From: Sphaerulina vaccinii
Lineage: Eukaryota; Ascomycota; Dothideomycetes; Mycosphaerellales; Mycosphaerellaceae
Direction: 5' to 3'
Length of the DNA stretch: 64,000 nucleotides
Assembly (NCBI GenBank): GCA_022570795.1
Contig: JAKUDP010000028.1
Coordinates: 186,001 to 250,000 of the forward strand
Below are positions 46,407 to 58,734 of the stretch, piece by piece. Position 1 is the first letter of the stretch. Each line of letters starts with the position of its first letter. A model generated the notes under the pieces. It saw only the letters and a program-made list of their open reading frames with translations, made no database searches and was not told the DNA's origin. Made by a program: the position numbers and the translations under genes.

Positions 46407-48986
46407 TCACGTCGGTTCTCCAGCAAGAGGGAACTGCCAATTCATCATATCCTCTGCACTCATGCCTGACAAGTCTTGAGCTATATTTGCCCAATCGTCC
46501 AAGCCAGTGAGCCCGCCTTCAGGAAATGCATTGATGTTGCCCAGGAACTGAAAGAGATTGTCGTCCATGTTCATCGGCTCTGAAGGCACAGTATAGTTTG
46601 GCTGCTGGGCTATTGGTGCCACCACGCCCGAGCTCGCTGGTACAGCATTGCTGTAGCCTGGCATACCAGCTGTATAACCAATTTGGCTGGTGTTGATACC
46701 ATTCTGCGGCTGGGGAGTGAATTGCTCACCCGCAGCTGTCCCAGCTTCAGGCATCGTCGGCGCTGTGTTGGAGGATGAAGAAGCGATCGCTGTGGGCCTG
46801 GCCTTGCTCGAACCGAGAGTTTGTGGCGAGCCTTCGTCACTGCTGATGGGTTCGGTGATCCTTGGGTGACTGGCTTCCATAACAGATGCTAATAGTGCAT
46901 TGCGATGATTCCGCCGTTCATCGTCAAAAACTGAGACGTCCTCATCGTCCGGCTCTAGCAATGCCTTTGGGTTCAGACACCATTGCCTCAGCTTGAATAG
47001 CAAAGCTAAGAAGATGCTCGGTATGCGGCCCTTCACTGTCCCTACCGCGTCTCGAACATGCATGACTGGCCACATTTAGCTTGTTGTAGAAGCAGTAAGG
47101 CAAAAAGCGACTTACTACAGCGGTCCATGTAGCTCTCTAGCTGTAGGCTGCTTCTGTCGAGCACCTTACCAATGCGACTGCTCGGATCAGCACAGGACAA
47201 CGATAGCTTGGCCAATATGAACGAAGCGAAAGAGGTGCGAACGAAGCTGAATACTGGTAGCCCTCGTAAGCTGTCCACGTCAATATCGAGGAATTGTGTT
47301 AATAACGCATGTGCACTCGAGACACATTCGGCGATTGCCTCTGCTAGGACCTGGGTAGAGACTTCACTGCCCAAGGTCTGGATTCTGCCCATTTGATATG
47401 GAGCCTTGAAGTCCTCTGGCGCGTGATCAACGTGCTGCACACATTAGCGTTATATACTCGAGCCGTGGCTGTTGAGCTTGAACTTACCAGTGCGATCTCA
47501 AAGAGATACAATCGCACGGTGTAGTACATGATGAGTATAGATCCAGTTCCGAGATCCGCTTGCGTGACATTGTAATGCCAAGCATCCAGTCTGGACCGGA
47601 AGTCCTTCAGCATCAATTGAGTGCGCAAGTCAACGATCGAAGCGATGTCGCCCAGATCATCTAGAGAAAAGGCTGCACTAATTTCTTCTGCGATCATGAT
47701 CAGTCGAACCCACGCAACCAATGCCGAGTCAGAGGCTGCGGCATTAGGAGCATTGTCCAGGTACTGCACACAATCCTTGATGTAGCTGGAACATCGAAGC
47801 ATGATCGGTCGCCGAAGGCTCAGCGACACTGAAGCGCAAATGATATAGCAAGAGAGACAGGTCCTTCGACTTTCTGTGCTCGCTGAGTCTGGGTGGTAGG
47901 AATGATGGCGGATGCTCATGCTTAGATCGGGATTGCTAACGTCTTCGGCTGGGTGCAGAAGTGAATTTACATTCTCAGGTACGAGCCTCTGTTTCGTGTG
48001 GTCATAGAAGAAGTGGTTGCGTTGAGGCGCAGGTCTCTAGAAGTAATCACTCCATCGTAAGCAAGTATTCACACATCTGTCCATGATCATAAACGTCCGC
48101 GGGTAGACATAAGGAGAATAGAGCGCGTCTGCGCAGCTATACTTACGGTGCCAATGCCTATATCCATGGCCATACTGGCAGCCATCGATACATACTCATA
48201 GTACTTGAGTTGGCCAAACCGCTGAGGTGGATAGTACCACACTGCGGATATTAGTAATGCCTGCACAAGCTCAAGGCACTTTTGACTCTGCACAAGCGAG
48301 CGAAATGCATAGGCCTGAAGTACTTCCTTGTCCAGGACTGCAGACAGCTCAGGGTTCTGCTTCGAAGAAGCCGCAGCGATGATGGCCAGAAACAGTGTCG
48401 GTTTTGTTCGGCGCAAGTCGTCTGCGGTAACGTCGGGCGCGATATAGACCAGAGGGTAGTGATGGAATAGATCGGTCTTGTAGATCTCAAACAGCTGTCT
48501 GGCAGTAGCCATGCTGAGGAGTCCTCGATCAACAGCATCTCTGGGCGCTTCCATAGGCTTGTCAGGCAGCCTCGAGGGCCACAAGACTGGCGCATGTCCG
48601 CCGTCCTGATGTGCACCTTGTCCATTCGTGACAGTGCCATGTGCGTTGCCGGCTGTTCTTTGCTCCAGATTTGCGCTCTCGGCGCGATCATTTTGATACC
48701 ACATGTGTCGTTGCGGCTGTGCTTGAGATGCTGACTCTGGCTGTTCGCGTGCTTCTGACTTCTTCTGGAGCTGCGATCGCATCTGTCGCATTTCTTTCTC
48801 TAATTCTGCCACGCGAGTATCCGTTCGCTTTCGCTGCTTTCTCTTTTGCATGGGCGTGAACACGCACTGGCGTCCAACTCTCGTGCATCTTTGGCAGACA
48901 TCTTGATTGCCCTCCTCAGGTATGCATCGTACTTTCTGCAACCTGCAATTATTGCACGCCCGATGCGCTGGTATTTCTTCCGCCAT
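46407..48986 (-). CDS. Zn(II)2Cys6 fungal transcription factor
   Basis: Nuclear regulator. Exons 48986-48147, 48036-47488, 47434-47116 and 47065-46407 give 788 residues. The binuclear zinc cluster lies at residues 11-41 with C-x2-C-x6-C-x9-C-x2-C-x6-C spacing (CNNCRLQKVRC then CQRCTRVGRQC). A basic linker (QKRKQRKR) and a heptad-like coiled coil (RVAELEKEMRQMRSQLQKK) follow. The middle region has the fungal-specific factor pattern (LFEIYKTDLFHHYPLVYI, LFLAIIAAAS, YYEYVSMAASMAMDIGIGT). The C-terminus is acidic and Gln/Pro/Ser-rich, with MNMDDNLFQFLGNINAFPEG as a likely activation segment. Exon 4 begins at the CAG before TCATGCATG, because earlier acceptors meet a stop. Targets unknown. Confidence 0.9.
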
Positions 48987-49717
48987 AACGGGCGCCGTTC
49001 GCGCAATAGTCGTTCCTAAGGTGCCCAGGGAACATGTTCAAGCATTCAAGTATAGTGAAGATGTGAGCTCGCATAACACGAGGTGAGAGTTTGTTTGTAA
49101 GAAGGAGCTCAGCTTAACCCTGCAACTATTATTTGCTGAACAGGGATGCGAGCGACATCGCGGCAGAGCTGGTAATAGAATTGTATTCGAGGATAGTGGT
49201 TTTATGCAGAGAAGAGTAAGACTGATTTGCTAAAGTCCGATAGCGCCGCAGTGTAAGACTATAGCGCCTGGTTCTTCAACGAGCCATTGTGTACCGAAGT
49301 CAGAACCATATACTGCTTCACAATATCCTAGCTCGTAGCAAGGAGTCAAATATTATCGAATCCACAACCAGAGATACCTTCGTCCTCGAGCGCGCAATCA
49401 AGCTGTTGCGCATGCCGTCGAGCAATCGAGACAGCTAGAGGAAGCCTTTGGTCTGCATGTGGCGAGCTTGATGCATATGAGCGATACTCTGCCCACTAGG
49501 CACTGTAGGTATGGCTGCAAGACTTTGCCCTTGAAGTTGCCATGCAGATGTGGTACAGGTGCCGCGGCAGCACTGGCCAGTGGCTTCCCAATCAATAGCG
49601 ATAGCCTGGCTCATTGGATGAGCACTCCAAGTATAGCAGTCCACGTCTGTGTACTGTGACTGCAGTCTTGTGGGCACTGGGCGCAGGTCGGTACAGAGAC
49701 AAGCGAATTGATCGCCT
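48987..49717. other. intergenic region
   Basis: No gene is seen. The segment holds the promoter of the Zn2Cys6 factor and the 3' end of the Meh1-like gene. Confidence 0.5.
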
Positions 49718-50283
49718 TCATTGCACCGCCTCCTTGCGATGTGGCGTGTTCCGGAGCAAGTTGATGTCCATCACCAGAGTTCCACGCTGCGGAACTTGTA
49801 TCTTCATTCCTTCCTCTTCAAGGCCCTCGAGCCATGCAGCTTCCTCGGAGTCGTCTTCGTCCTCATCTTGCGCCGGCTCTGCAAATGGATCGTCGGATTG
49901 GTGTCTGGTCTGTTTGGCTGTATCGCTCAAGCCTTGGTTCAGGTCGGCTTGGCTCGGGTGTACGATATCGATCATATGACTATGCGCGCAATCAGCAGTG
50001 TAACACAAAGATGCTTTAATGCTAACACATACTCGGCCGCTTCAGCAGTAATGTGCTCTAAAGCTTCGCGCTCTCTTCTCATATCCTCTTCATCGCGAGG
50101 TGGAATTCCGCCACTTTGCTCAATCGTGCCATATGATGGTTGTTCGGAGTTCAAGATGCGATCGAGGTCACCCTATTCCCGCGCATCAGTAAGTGATTTG
50201 ATTATGTCCCAAGCGCTGTGAAGAGCACTCACATCCTGCGAGGAAGGCCGCCGCCGACCAAGACACGAGCAGAATGCGCCCAT
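49718..50283 (-). CDS. MEH1: LAMTOR1/Meh1-like lipid-anchored EGO/Ragulator subunit
   Basis: Membrane anchor that tethers Rag/Gtr GTPases to the vacuole or late endosome for TORC1 control. Exons 50283-50233, 50172-50033 and 49979-49718 give 150 residues. The first exon codes for MGAFCSCLGRRRPSSQD: Gly2 for myristoylation and Cys5 and Cys7 for palmitoylation, followed by a basic patch. Exon 2 has ILNSEQPSYGTIEQSGGIPP and a helical stretch RREREALEHITAEAA; exon 3 begins DHMIDIVHPSQ, the usual LAMTOR1 helix pattern. A long acidic segment follows and the end is IQVPQRGTLVMDINLLRNTP. Size and N-terminal modification signals fit the family. Orthology to yeast Meh1 is by architecture, so moderate confidence for the symbol. 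Confidence 0.75.
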
Positions 50284-51291
50284 TCCATCAATGTTCCCTG
50301 TCCTCCGCCTCTTCTTCCTCTCCACTCTGCGCGTCCAGCATTCAGTGTGTGTAGTGCTATACAGCCGGCATGCGCACAGAAAGCCGGGTCAAGAGATGTT
50401 GGGTGGTTCACTAGAAGCAGGCTAGAAGTCTGTGCAGAAGTGGGTCTCTTCTCACCGGCCTTGGACGAAGCAAACTGCCGACGACTTCTTTTGCTTCACA
50501 AACTTCCCACCACACTAATAATAAGACTTCGCACTATTCATGCGCTTCAGCCTTCTTCCAGTACCTGACCCAGCACTGTGGTTCCGCCCAGGATGGCGCA
50601 TTGCACGATGATTGCCGAACGAATAAGACGAGGGCACTGTGAGACGACACTTCATATGCCATTCGACTCGCCTTGGTCGATTTCACCACCAAATGAGCAT
50701 CAAAGCCTGCCATATGGTGGGCCAGCCATCGCGTAGCATATTGCAACGACGGTCACCAAAGCTGAAATGCTCGAGTTGTGTCTGAACAGAGCGCGTCATC
50801 TCACATTCCTCACAGCAATATGAGCGCGCCGCAAGGTACTCATTGGGCGTCTGTCTCATCACATACCACAGCAAGGGGCATCGGACATGTTCGCACATCT
50901 ACATTCTCTCCAGGTTGCCGGAATGACTGACCTCAATACCGATCAGATTCTCCTCGAGGAGCTGCAAGATCCAATGGCAGGTACCGGTATTTTCTTCGCA
51001 GTCTCAGCACTACACCACCGTTCTGCTGAAAGCCCATTCCATATGCTACCTCCACTTATCACAGACGATTCTCTCTATAGCATCTCTGCAAGGCATAGAG
51101 AAATAGGAGTGCCAGGAGGTCGGTCATACACGAAGCTGAGGCTGACCTGAATGTGAATGCTATCATGGAAGATATAAGATATACAGCTATATCGCTGGTA
51201 CAGTAGATGTCCATCTGATCACAGCACTAAGTCCTTCGCTACAGTCGACAAGCATTTGCACCACACTCATTGACAACGACGCGTGGTAAAT
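50284..51291. other. divergent intergenic region
   Basis: No firm gene. An 87-codon plus-strand frame from ATG 50887 (to 51150) is intact, but it has no recognisable domain or signal and could be chance. The flanking genes are transcribed away from this stretch. Confidence 0.4.
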
Positions 51292-54200
51292 ATGCGCTCA
51301 TATACAGCGCTGGCCCTCGGGCTGACTCTTGTACATAACGCGGTCGGTCTAGTGGCCACTCCGCCTTCGGATCTTCAACAGCGCGAGCCCGAACAGAATG
51401 CCGTCCGGAGACTCTTCAACCGCCTGTTCAAAAAGGCAGCAGCAGCGACCTGCTATCAAGACAACTATTACGACTTCGTCAGCGATCCCGACTTCGGCCC
51501 TGGCTTCTGTCAGGCATATATAACCTATCCAAATACCACAGTCACAGTCACCAGTACTCCAGCTAGGTAATATGTCCGATCGTTATGCGATAGTCGCCTT
51601 TGCTGATTATTGCATAGCACTTTCTGGACTACATACTCTACGCAATACATCACTGAAAGGGACGTCGTCACAGTACCGGCTGCCACAGCCACTGTCACCG
51701 GCACTGCCAGTTTTGGCCTGAGTGCTAGAGATGCCGCACCTGAGGCTGCTGTGCTCTCGAGTGAACGACTAGCTGAGGCTCTCAACTCATTCCGCAGACT
51801 GACCAATGCCAATGGTTCGGATGCGAGCTTTGCATCGTCTTTCGCAAGCGCATGTGCTTGCCAAAACTTCGCAGGCCCAACAGTCACGACAACACGCACG
51901 GGCAAGCCAAAGGTGCTCACCATCTCTGCATTTGATCAAGAAACCACGACGATACTCTCCACGATTACTGAGGGTACTGTCACTACCACGGTCGCTCCAA
52001 GTCTGCTACCTGCCACCTCATCGCTATCCAGCTCTTCCGTGTCTGTGGTTCCAGCTCCTGGCCCAACTGCACCTCCTTTCAGCTGCCCGCAGGACAACAA
52101 TGCAGTCGTTGTCCAGCTCATCGGCGCTGCAAGATATCAGTACCTCATCAAGTGCGATACCGACATCACCGACTCCAACTTCTACAGTATTCTGTCGTAC
52201 AACAGCTACTCAGAATGCGGTGCAGCTTGTTCGACTGCCAATATGCGAGCAGGATCTTCTGTCTGTCAAGGATTTTCATACTACGATGCACCGAGCAACC
52301 AGGGCTACAACTGCTTCCTAAAGAGAACGGCCAACATGACTGTCGCAGCTGTCGGCGTCGATAGTGGTATATTGCAGATGATCGACGTTGGTGTTACTGA
52401 TCTCTCTGCTGGACCGGTTACCCAAGAATTAGGAACTCCTACACTTGGCGCCCGTGACGTAAGCGCTCTCGGGGCTTCAATATTCTCTGGTAGCTCAACT
52501 TCCATCGCCATCATAACGCCTGGGCCTGTGTTGGGAGGTGGCCGCATTGGCGCTGTTGATGCCACGACATATTACTCGACATACATTTCCGATGGATCAA
52601 CATTCTCTACGGGTACTGCCTTCTCCACATACTATACAATCGGTAACATGTGGTATACCACTTATTACACAGCTTACTCGCTATCCTGGGCGTCTGCCAC
52701 AACCGTTTATGCAAGCTCCGAGACAGGCTTTTACGCTAGCAACTCGAGTTCGAGCGGAACAGTATATGGGCCACAAGAAGCTAATGGCGACTATTCCACG
52801 ATCACGACCACGAACTACACTACTTACTACCCCGAAGGTTACAACGTGACAGAAATTGTCGCAAACAATACCTTCAATGGCAATGGCACACAGATCGGCG
52901 CACAGACATCGACTTTGTACTTTGCATACGCAACTGGAAGCTCGGGCTCTAGCGGCGGCATTGCGAGCAACAGTGCTGGTATCGTAACTGCCTCAACAGC
53001 CTGGAGTACTTTGATGTCTACTGCCATTGTCGTTTCAGGTGGTGGATCGGGCGGTGGTGGCGAGAACGGCGGCGGCAGCGGAGGTCTGAGTTCTGGAGCT
53101 TTAGCGACACCAACACCAAGTGTCATCAGTACGGCCGGTGGTACAGCATTCATCTCTGGCTTCGTGGGCTCGGGAGGCTTCGGTGGTAGCAGCGGTGCGA
53201 GCAGCACAGCTGCATCGGGACTCCTGCCTTCCAACGCGACATCAACTGGCCCACTGACACCGATTTCTGCCACATCGGGCGAGACAGGCCTCGCCAGCTC
53301 GGGCGGTTTTGTGGGATCTGGCATCATTTCTTCGCCTACGCCAATCTCTGCTACAGCAGGCGAGACGGGTCTTGTCAGCTCTGGCGGTTTCGTGGGATCT
53401 GGCATTCTTTCTTCGCCCACGCCAATCTCTGCTACAGCAGGCGAGACAGGTCTTGTCAGCTCTGGCGGTTTCGTGGGATCTGGCATCATCTCTTCACCTA
53501 CCCCAATCTTGATCACAAGCGGCGCATCTGGTATTGCATTCGCGAGCTCATCTGCCGCTTCTGGTGGCGTTCCGTTTGGCAACAGCAATGACAACCGATC
53601 TGGCACACAAAGGTCTTCTGGAACTGCTGCATCTGGTTCGATCTCTACTCCAGGCCCCCTGACGTTCACAGAGACCATTCCTCTTGGCACTGGTTCCATC
53701 TCGGTGCCATTCAGTGCTCCAAGTGGACCTCGTAGCGGTACTATGTCGCCCAGCTCCAACTCTACTGCACCTGCTCCGACTGGATCCTTCGGCACGGTTA
53801 CTACCACAAGCCCACTGATCCTCACAGAGTCCATTCCTATTCCTACTGGCACAGGCTCAGTTTCGGTGCCCTTCAGCGCTCCTAGCGGCCCTCGCAGCGG
53901 CACCATATCACCAAGCTACAACTCTTCTGCGCCTGCTGCTACCGGCTCATCGACTCTGCCGCAAGCATTCACGACCACGTTCACAGAATCATTCCCTGTT
54001 GATACCACAGGTGGCCTCCCACCGTTCACCAACTCTCTCGGCTCCCGTTCAGGTGGCCTGCTCTCGTCTACGATATCGCGCAGCTCAGGCGCATTCTTCC
54101 CATCTAGCGCTCCTAGCGGACCTCTGCCATCATCTGGCTTTCCATTCTCCTCGGGCTCTGTGCCTTTCAGCGCACCAAGTGGACCTCGATCTGGCACGAT

Positions 54201-54657
54201 ATCGCCTTCTTCAGGATTTCCGTTCTCGACAGGCTCAGTGCCTTTCAGTGCGCCAAGTGGTCCTCGCTCTGGCAGTCTACCGCCTTCTTCAGGCTTCCCA
54301 GCGCCTACGGGCTCGGCGTCTTCCTCGGGATTTCCGTTCTCGACAGGCTCGGTACCATTCAGCGCACCAAGCGGTCCTCGCTCAGGCAGTCTCCCACCAT
54401 CAAGCACTGGTACAGCACCCATGGGTACAGCTCCATCTTCTTCAAGGACCTTCGGAACATTTCCACCTTTCCCAACAGGAAGCGGCAGCAGCTGTGTGAC
54501 CCAGATCATGGGCACCACCACGATGTTCACCACTATCACCGAGTACGGATGTTACTCCAACTGTCCCGCAGGAAACTATGGAGGATATGGTAACTCGCCA
54601 CAGACATTTGGTCCTCCTGCTCAGGCTACACCCAGAGCTGTGAACTATAAAGTTTGA
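51292..54657 (+). CDS. large secreted, repeat-rich surface protein with PAN/apple-like domain
   Basis: Exons 51292-51566 and 51618-54657 give 1104 residues. The start is ATG 51292 (a GTG lies nine bases upstream in frame). A signal peptide (MRSYTALALGLTLVHNAVG) is followed by a Cys-containing head. A PAN/apple-like domain lies at about residues 245-345, with YLIKCDTDI, SYSECGAACS, CQGFSYYDAP and YNCFLKR. Beyond it the protein is Ser/Thr/Gly/Pro-rich. It contains three copies of a 29-residue unit (PISATAGETGLVSSGGFVGS) and five copies of VPFSAPSGPRSG. The tail has CVTQIMGTTTMFTTITEYGCYSNCP and no GPI signal that I can see. A wall-linked adhesin or matrix protein is likely, but this is inference. 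Confidence 0.85.
53264..53520 (+). repeat. three 87-bp tandem units in the surface-protein gene
   Basis: Three nearly identical 87-bp units encode 29-residue blocks with GETGLVSSGGFVGSG. Units 2 and 3 differ at only a few positions, indicating recent duplication or gene conversion. Confidence 0.85.
53695..54400 (+). repeat. dispersed in-frame repeats coding VPFSAPSGPRSG
   Basis: Five copies of this 12-residue motif, with a shorter relative (SSAPSGPLPS), are spaced irregularly through the Ser/Pro-rich C-terminal half. The last three lie close together with similar Ser/Phe/Pro spacers. Confidence 0.8.
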
Positions 54658-55300
54658 TCGCTGAGTTCGAAGTGATTCGTGAGGAAGGGTTTTCATGATG
54701 GAGCGGGTAGGCGTTAATGAGATACACGACTGGTATGAAATTGGACCATAGATTTGATAGTTGCAGCAATCGCTTCAAAAGTTCGATATCTTTCACATTG
54801 TGCTTCTTGGCGACAATCATGACTTGACAAGACTGTAGGACTCTCGCAGAAGAGACCTCTACGAGAATGAGGCTCTGATCGCACTCCAATGCAAGCAGGC
54901 GCCGTGTATGGCCTTTAGCGCCGATCCTCAGCTTGACGCTTCCAGAAATTCTGCTATTGGTTAGAGACACCTCATGCAGCTTCTGAGACGACGAACATCG
55001 TAAGTGTGTAAAGAAGATCCATGAATATTCGTAAAAAGCTATGTATTTAGTCTCAATCTCGTCATCATAGCGAAGCGAAAGAAAGAAAGTCGCTCCACGC
55101 CCAATCCAAAAGAGAAGACGAAACACCAACCCCTGCAGCTAAGAACTACCGGAACTGGCAACCTTCCGCTCCCACCACCAACAAGCAATCTGCAATCTGT
55201 CCAGCATCCCTCCTCCAAAACTACCGAACGGCCATCGTACAAGGAAAAGCACGACATGAAACACAAGAACCCTTCACTTTGCTCTTCCTTGGCATGTACT
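54658..55300. other. intergenic region between convergent genes
   Basis: No firm gene. A minus-strand frame (54626-55129) is open for 167 codons but begins with TTG, overlaps the end of the surface-protein gene and matches nothing known. I treat it as 3' UTR sequence. Confidence 0.45.
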
Positions 55301-55654
55301 TCAACCACTCCTCTTAGTATTACCCACATTCTGATACCTCCGATCCTTCTCCGCCTGGATACTCGCAATCTCCCTCTCAAGCGTCATAATATCCTCTGCA
55401 GCCTTCTCAATACTAGCTTTGAAACGATGTGGCTCCTGCAACCAACGCGCACGATCAGACATGGCTTTCTCTCGTCTGCGAAGTTTCTTTTCGATTTTCT
55501 CGCAAAATGCACATTTGTCTTGTAAATCGATTGTGCAGAAGATCATTTTCATTCCGCAGGTTTCACCTGTGCGGTATTCTCTGTTGCAGTGCTGTTTGAA
55601 GTTGCCCCACTTCCAGTCACGGCAGGAGAACTTGTAGCATTCGAAGAAGCACAT
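55301..55654 (-). CDS. small Cys-rich protein with C-terminal coiled coil, family of unknown function
   Basis: From ATG 55654 the protein has 117 residues. It opens MCFFECYKFSCRDWKWGNF and continues KQHCNREYRTGETCGMKM, then KCAFCEKIEKKLRRREKA and a charged helix (ASIEKAAEDIMTLEREIASI) likely to form a coiled coil. Seven Cys in the first 65 residues, with C-x2-C and spaced Cys/His, suggest metal binding. I recall similar short proteins in dothideomycete genomes without assigned function. The frame is open upstream to an ATG at 56050 (249 residues), but that extension is low in coding character, so I prefer the shorter start. No signal peptide is seen. Confidence 0.65.
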   Translation of the reverse strand: MCFFECYKFSCRDWKWGNFKQHCNREYRTGETCGMKMIFCTIDLQDKCAFCEKIEKKLRRREKAMSDRARWLQEPHRFKASIEKAAEDIMTLEREIASIQAEKDRRYQNVGNTKRSG

Positions 55655-58600
55655 GTTTCTGGTAGTGGATGACGATGAGGTATGTCTTTGTTGTTGGTCA
55701 GTGCTTGGACACATGCACGAGCCTTGAAGCTTATGCGTACCTGAAGCGATCTTTGTCTGTGCGTATGCAGCTACGAGATCAGATGTGTGGTGATGGAGCT
55801 CTGTTGTCTGTGACACGTCAGTTGACTCTAGCCTGAACAGTGCCCACGAGTCTAGCACCGCACAGAGTGTCGATAGCCGTTGACTGAGGCACGGACATCG
55901 TACCAGCACTAAGGAAGTGGAGGTGAATGTGTGCTGAGGGAGGGCATGATGACCTACCAGATCGTAGCGTGTTGAGGTTCCAAAGGGCGGAAGAGGAAGT
56001 GGAAGTGGCTGGGAGATGTTGTAGAGAGAAACATGTCCAACTGCTACCATCTTGCCGCTATTTATGCTTTCAGTCCTCTCGCCAAAGGTGCCTTCAGCAT
56101 CTCCCGTGGGCTATCCTCGCCGAGAGAGTTGAGCCCATAGCTCCTTGACTGCATCCGCCAGCGACGCATTGCATGCTCAGCATCGGCATGATCGAGCCAA
56201 CTGGGTCCTCCGGGGCACTCGGATCGTCTGAGTTGGGTTTAGAGTACTCATACGAGCAGGTGTGAGGGCACCTAGGCTTCGTCGCTTGCTAGGACTATGC
56301 AGCTTGATATTGCCTTCGGCGCGATCATCAACAGCGTGGCATGCTCTCCGCCTCTTGATGCTCGTCCGTGTCGCATATCCCTCGCATTGTCCTTGTCCGG
56401 CGTCCCCACTTGGGTGACAATGGCGTTCATCGAGCGTGTTCGTGAAAAGCTAAGTCCCATAGTATATACGGGAGGGAGGAAGGAAACTAGTGATGTTTCC
56501 GGTCACGTGCCGCTACGCTCGCAACGTCAGGCACGATTTGTGCCAGCCATTGGGCATATCTTCGAGCAAAAAAAGTGCCTGAAACCACCATCTTGAGTCC
56601 TGGGTCACCGATAGCGGACCTGCCATTACAGTGCAGTCGAACGTGACCGGAAGAAAGGCGAGAGTGCCTCAGGCTCGCCACAGCACCCTTCGTCCGCACC
56701 CGTGGACGACAGTGGAGTCGATCAATCCATGCAGCATTATGCGAGCTCGGTAAGCATTGCATTGAGTGCACGAGCATATGTGCCCTCATGCTTGTTGGTC
56801 CGCTTAAACTCGGTGAGAAGCACCTCTCTGGTACGCACAAGCACGTACAGAGGACTGACGTTTGCATGCCGTATGTCACCTGTCGATGAACCTTGCCTCT
56901 GTTTAATGAGGGACTGAGTGGGGTCCAGGCATGGGCAGCCAGTCACCTTATCTTGTTGTACTGCAGGAAACGAGTCAGACTGCCGGCTGGTGTGATGTCG
57001 ACCCGTTGGCTTCAAGTCTGAAAGCTCCTATATCCGGATCTCGACATTGAGCAGCACACCGCACACGAAAGCCCGCCTATCACTCCTACAGTAGGATGGC
57101 CGATGGCGAGGAGGGCAGTCGTTCGCATATGCGGCACACCTTTCATAGACGGTGCCGTCTTGGGCTTGAGTTTGTGCCGGAGGTTGGTCATCTGTGCAGG
57201 GCAGAGGTTCGGGGATATTGCAACGAGCAGGCTAGATTCGCCCTGGCTTGTCTCCGCTCTGCAACGTGGCAGCTTGAGTATGGTGGATCAGCAGAAAGGC
57301 TATCGGCAGGCTCAAGAAGGTCATTGTTAGTACATATCCATGCAGCAGCTGGGTGGGAACTGAAACGCTCACGATTGGCCTGCTCTTGCTGCCCACGCAC
57401 AATGCTCTCACCGGTTTGCTTCTAGTAGAAGCTGTATGATCCGCGCCGAGAACTCTGTCCAGTGAGGCTAGACCTGCTGCAGGGCCGTTGGTGGGCGTTG
57501 AGTGCGAATGTGAGTCTCTGCCGGCAGAAGCACGCAGCTTGCAGTACCGCGCTGACACCATCGAATCATGTCCTGAGATCCGCCTGACAGGCCTCGCAGC
57601 CCTTCTGCCTCTCTCACAGCCACAGCGTGACAAGAGCAGCAAGGCGCCATTCAGAGCTAGTGCTCGCGTCCTGCGGCAGGCGAAGGCGAGAGGTGGTTGG
57701 GAAGTGCGCTGACAACCAGAGTGACGCAGCGCAGCAGCCGCTGCAGCTCAGACATGCTTAGCGTTGCCAAAAAGTGTATACGCGGCTGATACGATAATCG
57801 TAGCCTCGCAGAGAAATTCTGGCATACAAATTTTGCCATTGGATGAGAGTGAACAATATTACCATGAAGCAAGAGTCGCGCGGCTCAGCAGATGACGTCC
57901 AAATCAGGTCCTTGCTCAACGGTCATGTGAATGGGAAGTGCCGCCGGGCAGTGGAGTCCCTCTGAGTCGGTCACGGTCGACCGCAGCTGTGAATATCCAT
58001 GTGATGAGAAGTCGCTGTTGGACAGGAGACTAATAATGCGAGCTCCCGGTCCTCTCTATTGGGTCGAACATAGGTCCCTAGTAGCCAATGAGATCCTTGA
58101 GGATGTTCCCGGTCAGTAGAGCTCACCATTGGCCGGCGGCATCTTCGTACATATCGTGGTGTGCCTTTTGCTATGGGACGCCAAAAGCGGGTGCCAGCAC
58201 AGCAAGGTGGAGGAGAAGCACCAAGTTCACACCACGACTAATCTTTTCCAGTGTGCGTTTCTCGGCGAGCTGCTGTTAGTGCCAAGTGAGGCTCGTCCCG
58301 TCAGAGAGCTCTTCGGAAATCAGCTGGTTGTTGGCGCGATTTAGCTGAAGTTGTTGTCTCATCAGCGGATGTGCAGGAGGAGGTGATGTTGTCCATCAGG
58401 CTGCTGTTTCAAAGCGCGGAAAGAGACAGCGGCACCAGAGACATGAGCGAGCGGCTGGGAGATGAACACGTCGGTAGTGAAGGTGGAACATGTCTGCGGT
58501 GGGTAGTGTGTTTTGTGTCCAGACTTGAGCTGTCTGCCATCGTGACCAGGACGAGACGGGCGCTATGTTGAAACAGAATTGGAGGTTGCATTTGCGCGTG

Positions 58601-58734
58601 GTGAGTCGCGCGCGGTTGGAAGGCGCTCGGACTTCCGTCATTCGTCATTCGCGCCTGCCAGCCAGGCGCCTGTTTACGACCACTTCAACCTCACCAAGAA
58701 CAATACACTGTCCAATCTTGATCTTTCATGAAAG
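55655..58734. other. 3 kb gene-poor stretch
   Basis: Apart from the possible N-terminal extension of the Cys-rich gene (to 56050) no gene is supported. Open frames on both strands around 56.3-58.6 kb are short, overlap each other and show no domains. The last part carries the promoter of the F-box gene. Confidence 0.45.

Noticed and set aside
50887..51150. 87-codon plus-strand frame with ATG
   Set aside because: Intact but featureless and alone; cannot be told from chance.
52839..53906. 355-codon minus-strand frame and its neighbour at 53916-54539
   Set aside because: Both mirror the Ser/Pro/Gly-rich repeats of the surface-protein gene on the plus strand and show low-complexity Pro/Glu/Val sequence without a domain.
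54626..55129. 167-codon minus-strand frame
   Set aside because: Starts with TTG and overlaps the 3' end of the surface-protein gene; no domain or splice context.
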